From positions 1 through 21,764 of the forward strand of contig JBHJOF010000413.1 in the NCBI GenBank assembly GCA_050330055.1: DNA of 21,764 bases, read 5' to 3'. Within the stretch, counting starts at the first letter, position 1. Each line of letters starts with the position of its first letter. The position numbers were made by a program, and so were the translations under genes. Below, piece after piece: positions 6,125 through 12,915 of the stretch. Source of the stretch: JBHJOF01 sp050330055 (GTDB lineage: Bacteria; Pseudomonadota; Alphaproteobacteria; Kiloniellales; JAKSDN01). The notes under the pieces are model-generated. The model saw only the letters and a list, made by a program, of their open reading frames with translations, did no database searches and was not told the DNA's origin.

Positions 6125-6154
6125 CCCTGTGGCCCCAGGGTTTGACGCGGGGCC
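6125..6154 (+). other. Overlapping alternative hairpins in the ugpB leader
   Basis: CCCTG/CAGGG (6125-6129 with 6136-6140) and GGCCCC/GGGGCC (6131-6136 with 6149-6154) share base 6136 and overlap, so only one can form. They lie in the 130-base gap before ugpB, 29 bases upstream of its ATG. Function is unknown. Confidence 0.35.
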
Positions 6155-6182
6155 AACGGGAGTTCAACGGGAGGACCAAGCA

Positions 6183-7475
6183 ATGCAGAGACTGATGAAA
6201 CGCCTGGCGGCCGGCACCGCCCTGGCTGCGGCGATGGCCTTCGGCGCCGTCGGCGCCGCCTTGGCCAAGGTCGAGCTGACCATGTACTACCCTGTCGCGG
6301 TCGGCGGGCCGCTTACCCAGATTGTCGATGACCTGATCGCCGGCTTCGAAGCGGAGCACCCCGACGTCAAGGTCAAGGCGATCTACGCCGGCAACTACAA
6401 CGACGCGCGGATCAAGGCGCTGGCGGCGCTGAAGAGCGGCGAGCCAGCGCAGCTCTCGGTCCTGTTCTCGATCGACATCTACGAGCTGATCGAGCAGGAC
6501 GCGATCGTCGCCTTCGATGACATCGTCGAGACCGCCGAGGACAAGGCCTGGCTCGCCAGCTTTTACCCGGCGCTGATGCAGAACGGTCAGACGCAGGGCA
6601 AGACCTGGGGCATTCCCTTCCAGCGCTCGACCATCGTCATGTATTACAACAAGGACGCCTTCCGCGACGCCGGACTCGATCCCGAGCAGCCGCCGGCCAC
6701 CTGGCAGGAAATGGCCGAGATGGGCAAGGCCTTGACCAAGCGCAGCGGCGGTCAGGTCGAGCGCTGGGGCGTGATGATCCCCTCGACCGGCTATCCCTAC
6801 TGGATGTTCGGCGCGCTCACCATGCAGAACGGCCAGGTGCTGATGAATGGCGACGGCAACGAGACCTACTTCGATGCGCCGGCCACGGTCGAGGCCCTGC
6901 AGTACTGGACCGACCTCGGCGCCAAGCATGGCGTCATGCCGTCGGGCACCATCGAGTGGGGCACGCTGCGGCAGAACTTCCTGGAGCAGAAGGCCGCGAT
7001 CATGTGGCATACGACCGGCAACCTGACGGCGGTCAAGGAGGGCGCCGGCTTCGACTTCGGCGTCGCCATGCTGCCGGCAATGAAGCAGCGCGGCACGCCG
7101 ACCGGCGGCGGCAACTTCTACATCTTCAAGCAGACCACGCCGGAGGAGCGCAAGGCGGCGCTGCAGCTGATCAAGTTCCTGACCGCGCCGGAGCGCACCG
7201 CCGAATGGAGCATCAAGACCGGCTACATCGGCACCCGCGCCGACGCCTACGAGACCGAGACGCTCGAGGCCTACGTGGCGGAGTTCCCGCCGGCCGCCGT
7301 GGCGCGCGATCAGCTCGAGTTCGCCACCGCCGAGCTCTCGACCTATCAGACCGGGCGGGTGCGCAAGCTGCTCGACGACGCCATCCAGGCGGCGCTGACC
7401 GGCTCCAAGTCGCCCGAGGACGCGCTCGGCTCGGCGCAGAGCCAGGCCGACCGCCTGCTTACGCCCTATCGTTGA
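6183..7475 (+). CDS. ugpB: Periplasmic binding protein, UgpB-like (sn-glycerol-3-phosphate type)
   Basis: The protein captures substrate in the periplasm and delivers it to the permeases. ATG 6183 follows GGGAGGA; an upstream in-frame start lacks a comparable site. The 430-aa product has a 28-residue Sec signal ending ALA before KVEL. The mature part is a family 1 solute-binding protein and parallels E. coli UgpB from memory: YYPVAVGGPLTQIVDDL, VKVKAIYAGNYNDA, PFQRSTIVMYYNKDAF, AGLDPEQPPATWQEM, GGGNFYIFK, TAEWSIKTGYIGTRADAYE. Strong matches in YYNKDAFxxAGLDPEQPPxTWQ and in EWxxKTGY support the UgpB subgroup. Length is normal. A 130-base leader separates it from the ATPase gene and a repeat cluster follows it. 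Glycerophosphodiesters or related phosphorylated polyols remain possible substrates. Confidence 0.85.
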   Translation: MQRLMKRLAAGTALAAAMAFGAVGAALAKVELTMYYPVAVGGPLTQIVDDLIAGFEAEHPDVKVKAIYAGNYNDARIKALAALKSGEPAQLSVLFSIDIYELIEQDAIVAFDDIVETAEDKAWLASFYPALMQNGQTQGKTWGIPFQRSTIVMYYNKDAFRDAGLDPEQPPATWQEMAEMGKALTKRSGGQVERWGVMIPSTGYPYWMFGALTMQNGQVLMNGDGNETYFDAPATVEALQYWTDLGAKHGVMPSGTIEWGTLRQNFLEQKAAIMWHTTGNLTAVKEGAGFDFGVAMLPAMKQRGTPTGGGNFYIFKQTTPEERKAALQLIKFLTAPERTAEWSIKTGYIGTRADAYETETLEAYVAEFPPAAVARDQLEFATAELSTYQTGRVRKLLDDAIQAALTGSKSPEDALGSAQSQADRLLTPYR

Positions 7476-7520
7476 GCCCAGGAGCGGGACGCCGCGCGAT
7501 GAAGCTGCGGCGTCCCGCTC

Positions 7521-7603
7521 CTCACCCTTCGACAGGCTCAGGGTGAGGTTGAGTGCGCGCCTTTGGGCGCGCCCTCATGCTGAGCCTGTCGAAGCATGAG
7601 GAC
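7521..7603. repeat. REP/BIME-type hairpin cluster between ugpB and ugpA
   Basis: Three stems are stacked. CTCACCCT/AGGGTGAG lies at about 7521-7548, GCGCGCC/GGCGCGC at 7555-7572 with a TTTG loop, and CTCATGCT/AGCATGAG at 7574-7600. The loops of the outer two are mutually complementary (TCGACAGGCTC and GAGCCTGTCGA), so they are inverted copies of one palindromic unit. The same family recurs at 16581-16705. The position after a binding-protein gene and before permease genes matches where REP elements protect the upstream mRNA, as between malE and malF. Confidence 0.85.
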
Positions 7604-7641
7604 CAAGGCACGATGCCGCATTCCATGAGCTCATTGGCGTG

Positions 7642-8523
7642 ATGCAGGGCGCAGCCCTCCGACAGGCCGCCTACGGCTGGCTGCTGCTGACCCCGGCGGC
7701 GATCCTGCTGATTGGCTTCACGCACTATCCGACGGTGGCGACGCTCGGCCAGAGCCTCTTCTCCACGGGCACTGCGATCCGTCCCTCGGTCTTCGTCGGC
7801 CTGGACAACTATCACTACCTGCTGGAAGACGAGATCTTCTGGAAGGTGCTGCGCAACAATCTCTGGTACGCGCTGGGCACGATTCCGGCCTCGATCGCCA
7901 TCGCGCTCCTGATGGCGGTCTGGGTCAACGGCCGGCTGCCGGGCCGCGCCTTCGCACGCCTCGCCTACTTCACGCCGACCGTGTTGCCGATGATCGCGGT
8001 GGCCAACATCTGGCTCTTCTTCTTCACGCCCGACATCGGGTTGATCGACCAGGTGACCGGCCTCTTCGGCCTGCCGGCGCACAACTGGCTGGGCGATCCC
8101 GATACAGTGCTGGGCTGCCTCATCGTCATCACCATCTGGAAGGAGGCCGGCTTCTTCATGATCTTCTATCTGGCGGCGCTGCAGTCGCTGCCGCCGGAGC
8201 TCGAGGAAGCGGCCAAGCTGGAGGGTTCGGGACGCTGGTACTTCTTCCGCCGCGTCACCTTTCCGCTGCTGATGCCGACCACCCTCTTCGTGCTGATCAA
8301 TGCGGTGATCAACTCCTTCAAGCTGGTCGACCACCTCTTCATCCTGACCAAGGGCGGGCCGGACAACGCCAGCTCGCTGCTGCTCTACTACATCTACGAG
8401 GTGGCCTTCAGCTTCTTCGACCCGGCCTATGCCGCGACCCTGACGGTCGTGCTGCTGGGCGCGCTGGCGGTGATCGCCATCGGCCAGTTCGTGCTGCTCG
8501 ACAAGCGGGTGCACTATCGATGA
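7642..8523 (+). CDS. ugpA: ABC importer permease, UgpA type
   Basis: One of two inner-membrane channel subunits of the importer. The 293-aa protein has about six transmembrane helices, beginning AYGWLLLTPAAILLIGF and ending VVLLGALAVIAIGQFVLL. The MetI-type coupling (EAA) loop LEEAAKLEGSGRWYFFRRVTFPLL contacts the ATPase. FVGLDNYHYLL is typical of CUT1 first permeases. The start is either GTG 7639 or the adjacent ATG 7642; both have only a weak ribosome-binding site, which fits lower expression than the binding protein. It lies behind the REP-type cluster and overlaps ugpE by 4 bases (ATGA), so these two should be translationally coupled. Substrate is inferred from context. Confidence 0.88.
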   Translation: MQGAALRQAAYGWLLLTPAAILLIGFTHYPTVATLGQSLFSTGTAIRPSVFVGLDNYHYLLEDEIFWKVLRNNLWYALGTIPASIAIALLMAVWVNGRLPGRAFARLAYFTPTVLPMIAVANIWLFFFTPDIGLIDQVTGLFGLPAHNWLGDPDTVLGCLIVITIWKEAGFFMIFYLAALQSLPPELEEAAKLEGSGRWYFFRRVTFPLLMPTTLFVLINAVINSFKLVDHLFILTKGGPDNASSLLLYYIYEVAFSFFDPAYAATLTVVLLGALAVIAIGQFVLLDKRVHYR

Positions 8524-9374
8524 CGGCCATCACAGCGACATCGACGCCGCTTTCGACAGGACGCGCGTACGCGCTTGGGACCTGGCTCGAATACGGCGCG
8601 GCCTGGCTGCTGGCGTTGCTCTGGCTGCTGCCGCTACTCTACGCCTTCTGGAGCGCCTTCCATCCGCCTCAATACGCCACCAGCTTCGAGCCCTTCGCGC
8701 CGCTCACGCTGGACAACTTCCGCGAGGCCTGGAGCCGGGCGCCCTTCGCGCGCTACTTCCTCAACACCGTGCTGCTGGTGACCTCGATCCTGGGCGCCCA
8801 GTTCGTGCTCTGCACGCTCGCGGCCTATGCCTTCTCCCGCTTTGCCTTTCCTGGCCGCGACCTCGCCTTCGCCCTGGTGCTGGTCCAGCTCATGATCATG
8901 CCCGAGGTGCTGATCGTCGAGAACTACCGCATCATGAGCCGGCTCAACCTGGTCGACACCATTCTCGGCATCGGCCTGCCCTACATGGCGAGCGCCTTCG
9001 GCATCTTCCTGCTGCGCCAGACCTTCAAGACCGTGCCCAAGGAGCTCGAGGAGGCGGCCCGGGTCGAGGGCTGCTCGATGCTGCAGATCCTCTGGAAGGT
9101 CTACGTGCCGCTGGCGCGGCCGACCTACATCGCCTACGGCCTGGTCTCGGTCAGCTACCACTGGAACAACTTCCTCTGGCCGCTGGTCATCACCAACTCG
9201 GTCGAGACGCGGCCGCTCACCGTCGGCCTGGCGATCTTCGGCGCGCCGGAATCGGGAGTCGACTGGTCGATCATCACCGCCGGCACCCTGCTCGCCGTGG
9301 CGCCGCTCTTGGCCGCCTTCCTGCTGTTCCAGCGCCAGTTCGTGCAGTCCTTCATGTACGCCGGCATCAAGTAG
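8520..9374 (+). CDS. ugpE: ABC importer permease, UgpE type
   Basis: Second channel subunit of the importer, 284 aa with about six transmembrane helices. The EAA coupling loop is LEEAARVEGCSMLQILWKVYVPLARP. The N-terminal periplasmic segment (FHPPQYATSFEPFAPLTLDNFREAW) and the end (FQRQFVQSFMYAGIK) are standard for CUT1 second permeases; the closing QxxFVxxxxxGxxK is characteristic. ATG 8520 overlaps the ugpA stop. It is the last operon gene on plus. Its stop codon lies inside the end of the convergent recX gene (8-bp overlap), and no terminator hairpin is visible. No ugpQ, glpD or glpK follows, so metabolism of the imported substrate is encoded elsewhere. Confidence 0.9.
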   Translation: MTAITATSTPLSTGRAYALGTWLEYGAAWLLALLWLLPLLYAFWSAFHPPQYATSFEPFAPLTLDNFREAWSRAPFARYFLNTVLLVTSILGAQFVLCTLAAYAFSRFAFPGRDLAFALVLVQLMIMPEVLIVENYRIMSRLNLVDTILGIGLPYMASAFGIFLLRQTFKTVPKELEEAARVEGCSMLQILWKVYVPLARPTYIAYGLVSVSYHWNNFLWPLVITNSVETRPLTVGLAIFGAPESGVDWSIITAGTLLAVAPLLAAFLLFQRQFVQSFMYAGIK

Positions 9375-9999
9375 CTGCTGCGTTCGCCTCGTCTTGCAGC
9401 GCCTCGAGGTCCTCGGCGTCGATCACCCGGCGCGCCACCTCGTAGGCGAAGCCGCGCCGGTCGAGCGCCGCCAGGTCGCGCTCACGCCGCTCGGCGCGCA
9501 TTTCCTCGGAACGGAAGGGGCCGAGCCCGCGCCGCCGCGCATAGCGCAGGGCCGCGGCCAGCTCCGGGTCGCCGGCCTCGTCGCGCAGCGCCGCCAGGGC
9601 GCGCTCGATCGCCGGCTGCGCGACGCCGCGCTCGGCCAGGCGGGCGCGTATGCCCTGGGCGGCGACGCCGCGGCGGGGCAGGGCGCGCGCCCGGCTCGCC
9701 GCGTAGGCCTCGTCGTCGAGCAGGCCCTGCGCCGCCAGTTCGGCGATCAGCGCCTCGACTGCCCCCTTGTCGGCCGTCTGCTCCGCCCCGTGTATGCGGG
9801 CCGAGCGGCTCAGCTTGAGCAGCATGAGCCGGCGCAGGTGGCCGGCCGAGGCGCTGTAGCGGTCGAGATAGCGCAGTGCCCAGCTCCGCAGGTAGGCCGC
9901 GGTCGCGACCGGCGGCGGCCGGCGCCGCTTTGGCCGGCCCCGACTGCGCCCGCCCGCCTTGCCCCCTGTTTTCGCGTCGCTTTCCGGACGGTCGCTCAT
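9367..9999 (-). CDS. recX: RecX family regulator of RecA
   Basis: RecX binds RecA filaments and modulates recombination and SOS activity in the cytoplasm. The 210-aa product has a basic, low-complexity N-terminal 35 residues (GGRSRGRPKRRRPPP). Three-helix RecX repeats follow, recognisable by AYLRSWALRYLDRYSASAGHLRRLMLLKL, LIAELAAQGLLDDEAYAASRARALPRRGVAAQGIRARLAERGV and the C-terminal RRGFAYEVARRVID. ATG 9999 is the only reasonable start before the basic tail. Its 3' end overlaps ugpE by 8 bp tail to tail. It is not next to recA here. A 24-bp inverted repeat lies upstream in the gap shared with the divergent ABC-2 permease gene; no LexA-type box is evident there. Confidence 0.88.
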   Translation of the reverse strand: MSDRPESDAKTGGKAGGRSRGRPKRRRPPPVATAAYLRSWALRYLDRYSASAGHLRRLMLLKLSRSARIHGAEQTADKGAVEALIAELAAQGLLDDEAYAASRARALPRRGVAAQGIRARLAERGVAQPAIERALAALRDEAGDPELAAALRYARRRGLGPFRSEEMRAERRERDLAALDRRGFAYEVARRVIDAEDLEALQDEANAAAT

Positions 10000-10016
10000 G
10001 CCGCCTTCATTCGATC

Positions 10017-10040
10017 CTGGGCCAGCATGGCATGGCCCAG
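10017..10040. promoter_or_regulatory. Perfect inverted repeat in the recX/permease divergent gap
   Basis: CTGGGCCA (10017-10024) and TGGCCCAG (10033-10040) enclose an 8-bp spacer, within the 83-bp gap between two divergent genes. It could be an operator acting on both or an mRNA hairpin. It overlaps a possible upstream ATG (10032) of the permease gene. Confidence 0.4.
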
Positions 10041-10082
10041 CCGGGGCCGGCCAGCGCCTTGAACGGTGCCGCCGCGCGGGCT

Positions 10083-10922
10083 ATGTCAGGCGCCATGCAG
10101 GTTTCTCCCCTTGAAAGTGCCCTTAGTGGCGCTGCGCCGCAGGCGCGCATCATAGGTATCGTCAACGGACGCGGCCTCTGGACCCTCTACGTGAAGGAGG
10201 TGCGGCGATTCCTCAACGTCTTCACCCAGACGCTGCTGGCGCCGATGGTGACGACGCTGCTGTTCCTGGCCATCTTCACGCTCGCCCTCGGCCGCGCCGT
10301 GCAGCAGGTCGGCGGCGTCTCCTATGCCGAGTTCCTGGCGCCCGGCCTGATCATGATGGCCATGGTTCAAAACGCCTTCGCCAACACCTCCTCGTCGATC
10401 GTCATCGCCAAGGTGCAGGGCAACATCGTCGACCTCTTGATGCCGCCGCTCTCGGCCAGCGAGCTGACCCTGGGGATCGCCGGCGGCGGTCTGACCCGCG
10501 GGCTCTTGGTCGGCCTGGTGGTCGGCCTCGCCATGTGGGCCTTCGTGCCGCTGCGGCTGCACGATCCGCTTCTGATCCTCTACTTCGGCGCCAATGCCTC
10601 GCTGATGCTGGCGCTGCTCGGCATGATCGGCGGCATCTGGGCCGAGAAGTTCGACCACATCGCGGCGGTGACCAACTTCGTCATCACGCCGCTGTCGTTC
10701 CTCTCCGGCACCTTCTATTCGATCGAGCGTCTGCCCGAGAACTGGCACTTCATCGCCCTGTTCAATCCCTTCTTCTACATGATCGACGGCTTCCGCTACG
10801 GCTTCATCGGCCACGCCGACGGCAATCTCGCGATCGGCATGGCGGTGGTGCTGCTGGTGAACGTGGCGCTGTGGATCATCGCCCAGCGCATGTTCGCCAC
10901 GGGCTACAGGCTGAAGGCATGA
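10083..10922 (+). CDS. ABC-2 type exporter permease, first of a tandem pair
   Basis: A 279-aa inner-membrane protein with about six helices in the ABC-2 pattern. It has an N-terminal cytoplasmic amphipathic stretch (GLWTLYVKEVRRFLNVFTQTLLAPMVTTLLFLAIF), a conserved central region (YAEFLAPGLIMMAMVQNAFANTSSSI) and the FLSGTFYSIERLPE...NPFFYMIDGFRYGFIG segment. The last residues are GYRLKA. It resembles the YadH-like permease family. ATG 10083 is used; 10032 and 10095 are alternatives and none has a strong ribosome-binding site. The stop overlaps the start of the next permease (ATGA). No ATPase gene adjoins the pair, so the energy source must be encoded elsewhere. Substrate is unknown. Confidence 0.82.
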   Translation: MSGAMQVSPLESALSGAAPQARIIGIVNGRGLWTLYVKEVRRFLNVFTQTLLAPMVTTLLFLAIFTLALGRAVQQVGGVSYAEFLAPGLIMMAMVQNAFANTSSSIVIAKVQGNIVDLLMPPLSASELTLGIAGGGLTRGLLVGLVVGLAMWAFVPLRLHDPLLILYFGANASLMLALLGMIGGIWAEKFDHIAAVTNFVITPLSFLSGTFYSIERLPENWHFIALFNPFFYMIDGFRYGFIGHADGNLAIGMAVVLLVNVALWIIAQRMFATGYRLKA

Positions 10923-11731
10923 CGCTGCCCGCGCGCTCTGCGCCCGGGCCGGCCCTGCCGCGCCCGCTCGGCGTGGTCAACTGGGCCGGCCTCTGGACCC
11001 ATGGCCGGCGCGGCCTGCAGGTCTACTTCCACTACGCGATCAGCACCATCGGCGGGCCGGCGGTCAGCGGCCTGCTGTTTCTGGCGATCTTCTCGATCAC
11101 CCTGGGCGATCTGGTCGAGCCCGGTTCCGGCGCCTCCTTCATCCACTTCGTGGTGCCGGGCATCGGCATGGTGTTCCTGACCCACCAGGCCTTCCAGCAG
11201 GCCGCCTTCCTGATCCTTGACGACAAGCTGGAGGGCATGATCGCCGATTTCCTGATGGCGCCGCTGTCGCCGCTCGAGCTGATGCTCGGCTACGCCCTGC
11301 ACGCCGCCGTCACCGGGCTGGTCACCGGCGGCGTGCTGCTGGCGATCATGGCGCTCTTGACCGGCCTGCCGCTCGCCGCGCCCTGGGCCGTGCTGGGCTA
11401 TGCCGCGCTGGGCGCGTTGCTGTTCGCCGGCATCGGCACCCTGGCCGGCCTCTGGGCCGAGCGCTGGGAGCACTACAGCGCGGCCGAGACTTTCCTGATC
11501 CTGCCGCTCGGCATCCTCTCCGGCGCCTTCTTCAGCCTGGAGAGCCTGCCCGAGGCGACGCGCTGGCTGATCGCCCTCAATCCCGCCTTCTACGTCATCG
11601 AGGGCTTTCGCAGCGGCTTCATCGGCGGTGCGGCCCCCGCCGTAGGCATTCCTTTACTGCTTTGTCTGATCGTGGCGCTCTGGGCTTGCAACTGGCGGCT
11701 TTTCGCCGTCGGCTACAAGCTGAAGCCGTGA
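10919..11731 (+). CDS. ABC-2 type exporter permease, second of a tandem pair
   Basis: A 270-aa paralogue of the preceding protein with the same layout: NWAGLWTHGRRGLQVYF at the start, FIHFVVPGIGMVFLTHQAFQQAAF, ILSGAFFSLESLPE, NPAFYVIEGFRSGFIGG and the ending GYKLKP. Start and stop overlap (ATGA at 10919-10922), which points to coupled translation and a heterodimeric channel; homodimers are also possible. The two proteins differ most in the N-terminal region and in the surface of the central segment. The TraB/GumN gene begins 23 bases after its stop with its own ribosome-binding site and is probably in the same transcript. Neither gene names a substrate. Confidence 0.82.
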   Translation: MTLPARSAPGPALPRPLGVVNWAGLWTHGRRGLQVYFHYAISTIGGPAVSGLLFLAIFSITLGDLVEPGSGASFIHFVVPGIGMVFLTHQAFQQAAFLILDDKLEGMIADFLMAPLSPLELMLGYALHAAVTGLVTGGVLLAIMALLTGLPLAAPWAVLGYAALGALLFAGIGTLAGLWAERWEHYSAAETFLILPLGILSGAFFSLESLPEATRWLIALNPAFYVIEGFRSGFIGGAAPAVGIPLLLCLIVALWACNWRLFAVGYKLKP

Positions 11732-11754
11732 TTCCGGACCGGCAGGAAAACCTC

Positions 11755-12690
11755 ATGAAAGCACTGTTCTTCGCCGCCTTCGCCCGCTGTCCCAGGACTC
11801 TTGGCCGGCCGCTGCTCGGCCTCTTGCTGCTGGTCGCCGCCGTCCAGGTCGCCGCCGCTGCCGAGCCGCTGCGCTACGGCCAGGGCCTGCTGTGGCGGAT
11901 CGAGACCCAGGGCGCGCCGCCCAGCTATCTCTTCGGCACCATGCATTCGACCGACCCGGCGGTGCTCTCGCTGCCCGACCCAGTGAAGCAGGCCTTCGGC
12001 GAAGCGCGCAGCTTGGCGCTGGAGATGGTGATCGACCAGGCGGTGCAGCAGCAGCTCGGCCAAGCCATGGTGCTGAACGACGGGCGCAGCCTCGACGGCA
12101 TCATCGGCCAGCAGCGTTTCTCCGCAGTCACCGAGGTCGGCGCCAAGTACGGCCTGCCGCCGCAGGCGCTCCGGGTCTTCCGGCCCTGGGCCGCCATGTC
12201 GGTCTTCTCCATGACCCCGACCGAGTTCCAGCGCAACAGCGCCGGCATCCTGCCGCTCGACCAGGCCCTGCAGGCGGCGGCGGGACAGCGCGGCATGCCG
12301 GTGCACGGCCTGGAGACCGTCGAGGAGCAGATCGCCGTTTTCGCCGACATCCCCGAGCCCGAGCAGATCCAGCTGCTCGACCTGGTGCTGCGCGACCACC
12401 CCGAGATCGAGCGGTGGTACGACCGCATCAAGCGGGCCTACCTGGCCGGCGACGTGGCCGACATCTATAGCCTGATGACGGAGCAGACCGAGGGCGCGCC
12501 CGCCAGCGTGGCGGAGAGCTTCGAGGACCGCCTGATCCTGGAGCGCAACGAGCGCATGGCCCGGCGCATGGCGCCGTTGCTCAACCAGGGCCTGGTCTTC
12601 GTCGCGGTCGGTGCGCTGCACCTGCCGGGCGAGCGCGGCATCCTGCGTCTGCTCGAGATCGAGGGCCGACAGGTCACCCGTATCTACTGA
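11755..12690 (+). CDS. TraB/GumN family secreted protein
   Basis: The family (Pfam TraB/PrgY/GumN) is related to TIKI-type metalloproteases, but bacterial members are largely uncharacterised. ATG 11755 follows AGGA. The 311-aa product has a signal peptide of about 35 residues ending AAAA before EPLRYGQGLLWRIE. The two hallmark GX2H motifs are present: GTMH (61-64, in YLFGTMHSTDP) and GALH (286-289, in VAVGALHLPGERG); both histidines are likely metal ligands. Between them is a helical region with LPLDQALQAAAGQRGMPVHGLETVEEQ, also typical of the family. It should be periplasmic. It lies 23 bases after the ABC-2 permease pair, and a functional link is possible but not shown. Confidence 0.88.
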   Translation: MKALFFAAFARCPRTLGRPLLGLLLLVAAVQVAAAAEPLRYGQGLLWRIETQGAPPSYLFGTMHSTDPAVLSLPDPVKQAFGEARSLALEMVIDQAVQQQLGQAMVLNDGRSLDGIIGQQRFSAVTEVGAKYGLPPQALRVFRPWAAMSVFSMTPTEFQRNSAGILPLDQALQAAAGQRGMPVHGLETVEEQIAVFADIPEPEQIQLLDLVLRDHPEIERWYDRIKRAYLAGDVADIYSLMTEQTEGAPASVAESFEDRLILERNERMARRMAPLLNQGLVFVAVGALHLPGERGILRLLEIEGRQVTRIY

Positions 12691-12736
12691 TTCCCATTGG
12701 GCTTTCCGCGTCCTTGGGCGCGCAACAGAGCCTCGG

Positions 12737-12764
12737 TTGACAGCCTCGCTGTTTGCGCGATGAT
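12737..12764 (+). promoter_or_regulatory. Candidate sigma70-type promoter for the argD operon
   Basis: A perfect TTGACA (12737-12742) is followed after 16 bp by GATGAT (12759-12764), which matches 4 of 6 -10 bases. Transcription would begin near 12771, giving a leader of about 145 nt before argD. Confidence 0.45.
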
Positions 12765-12787
12765 GGCCGCCTTCCCGCAAGGCAGGA

Positions 12788-12837
12788 CCAAAGCGCCCGG
12801 CCCCAGACTGACGGGCCCGTGAAGTGAAGGGCTTTGG
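12788..12837 (+). other. Structured leader upstream of argD
   Basis: CCAAAGC (12788-12794) pairs with GCTTTGG (12831-12837), enclosing an inner stem GGCCC/GGGCC (12799-12803 with 12813-12817). The fold lies in the transcribed leader predicted from the promoter above. No T-tract follows, so it is not an obvious attenuator. It does not resemble a riboswitch known to me. Confidence 0.35.
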
Positions 12838-12915
12838 CGTGAGGTCTCCTGTCAAGCGGGTCCGGTCTGTGACCCAGCGAGTTGCCCCCACTGTGTGAGT
12901 AACGAGGAACGAGCC

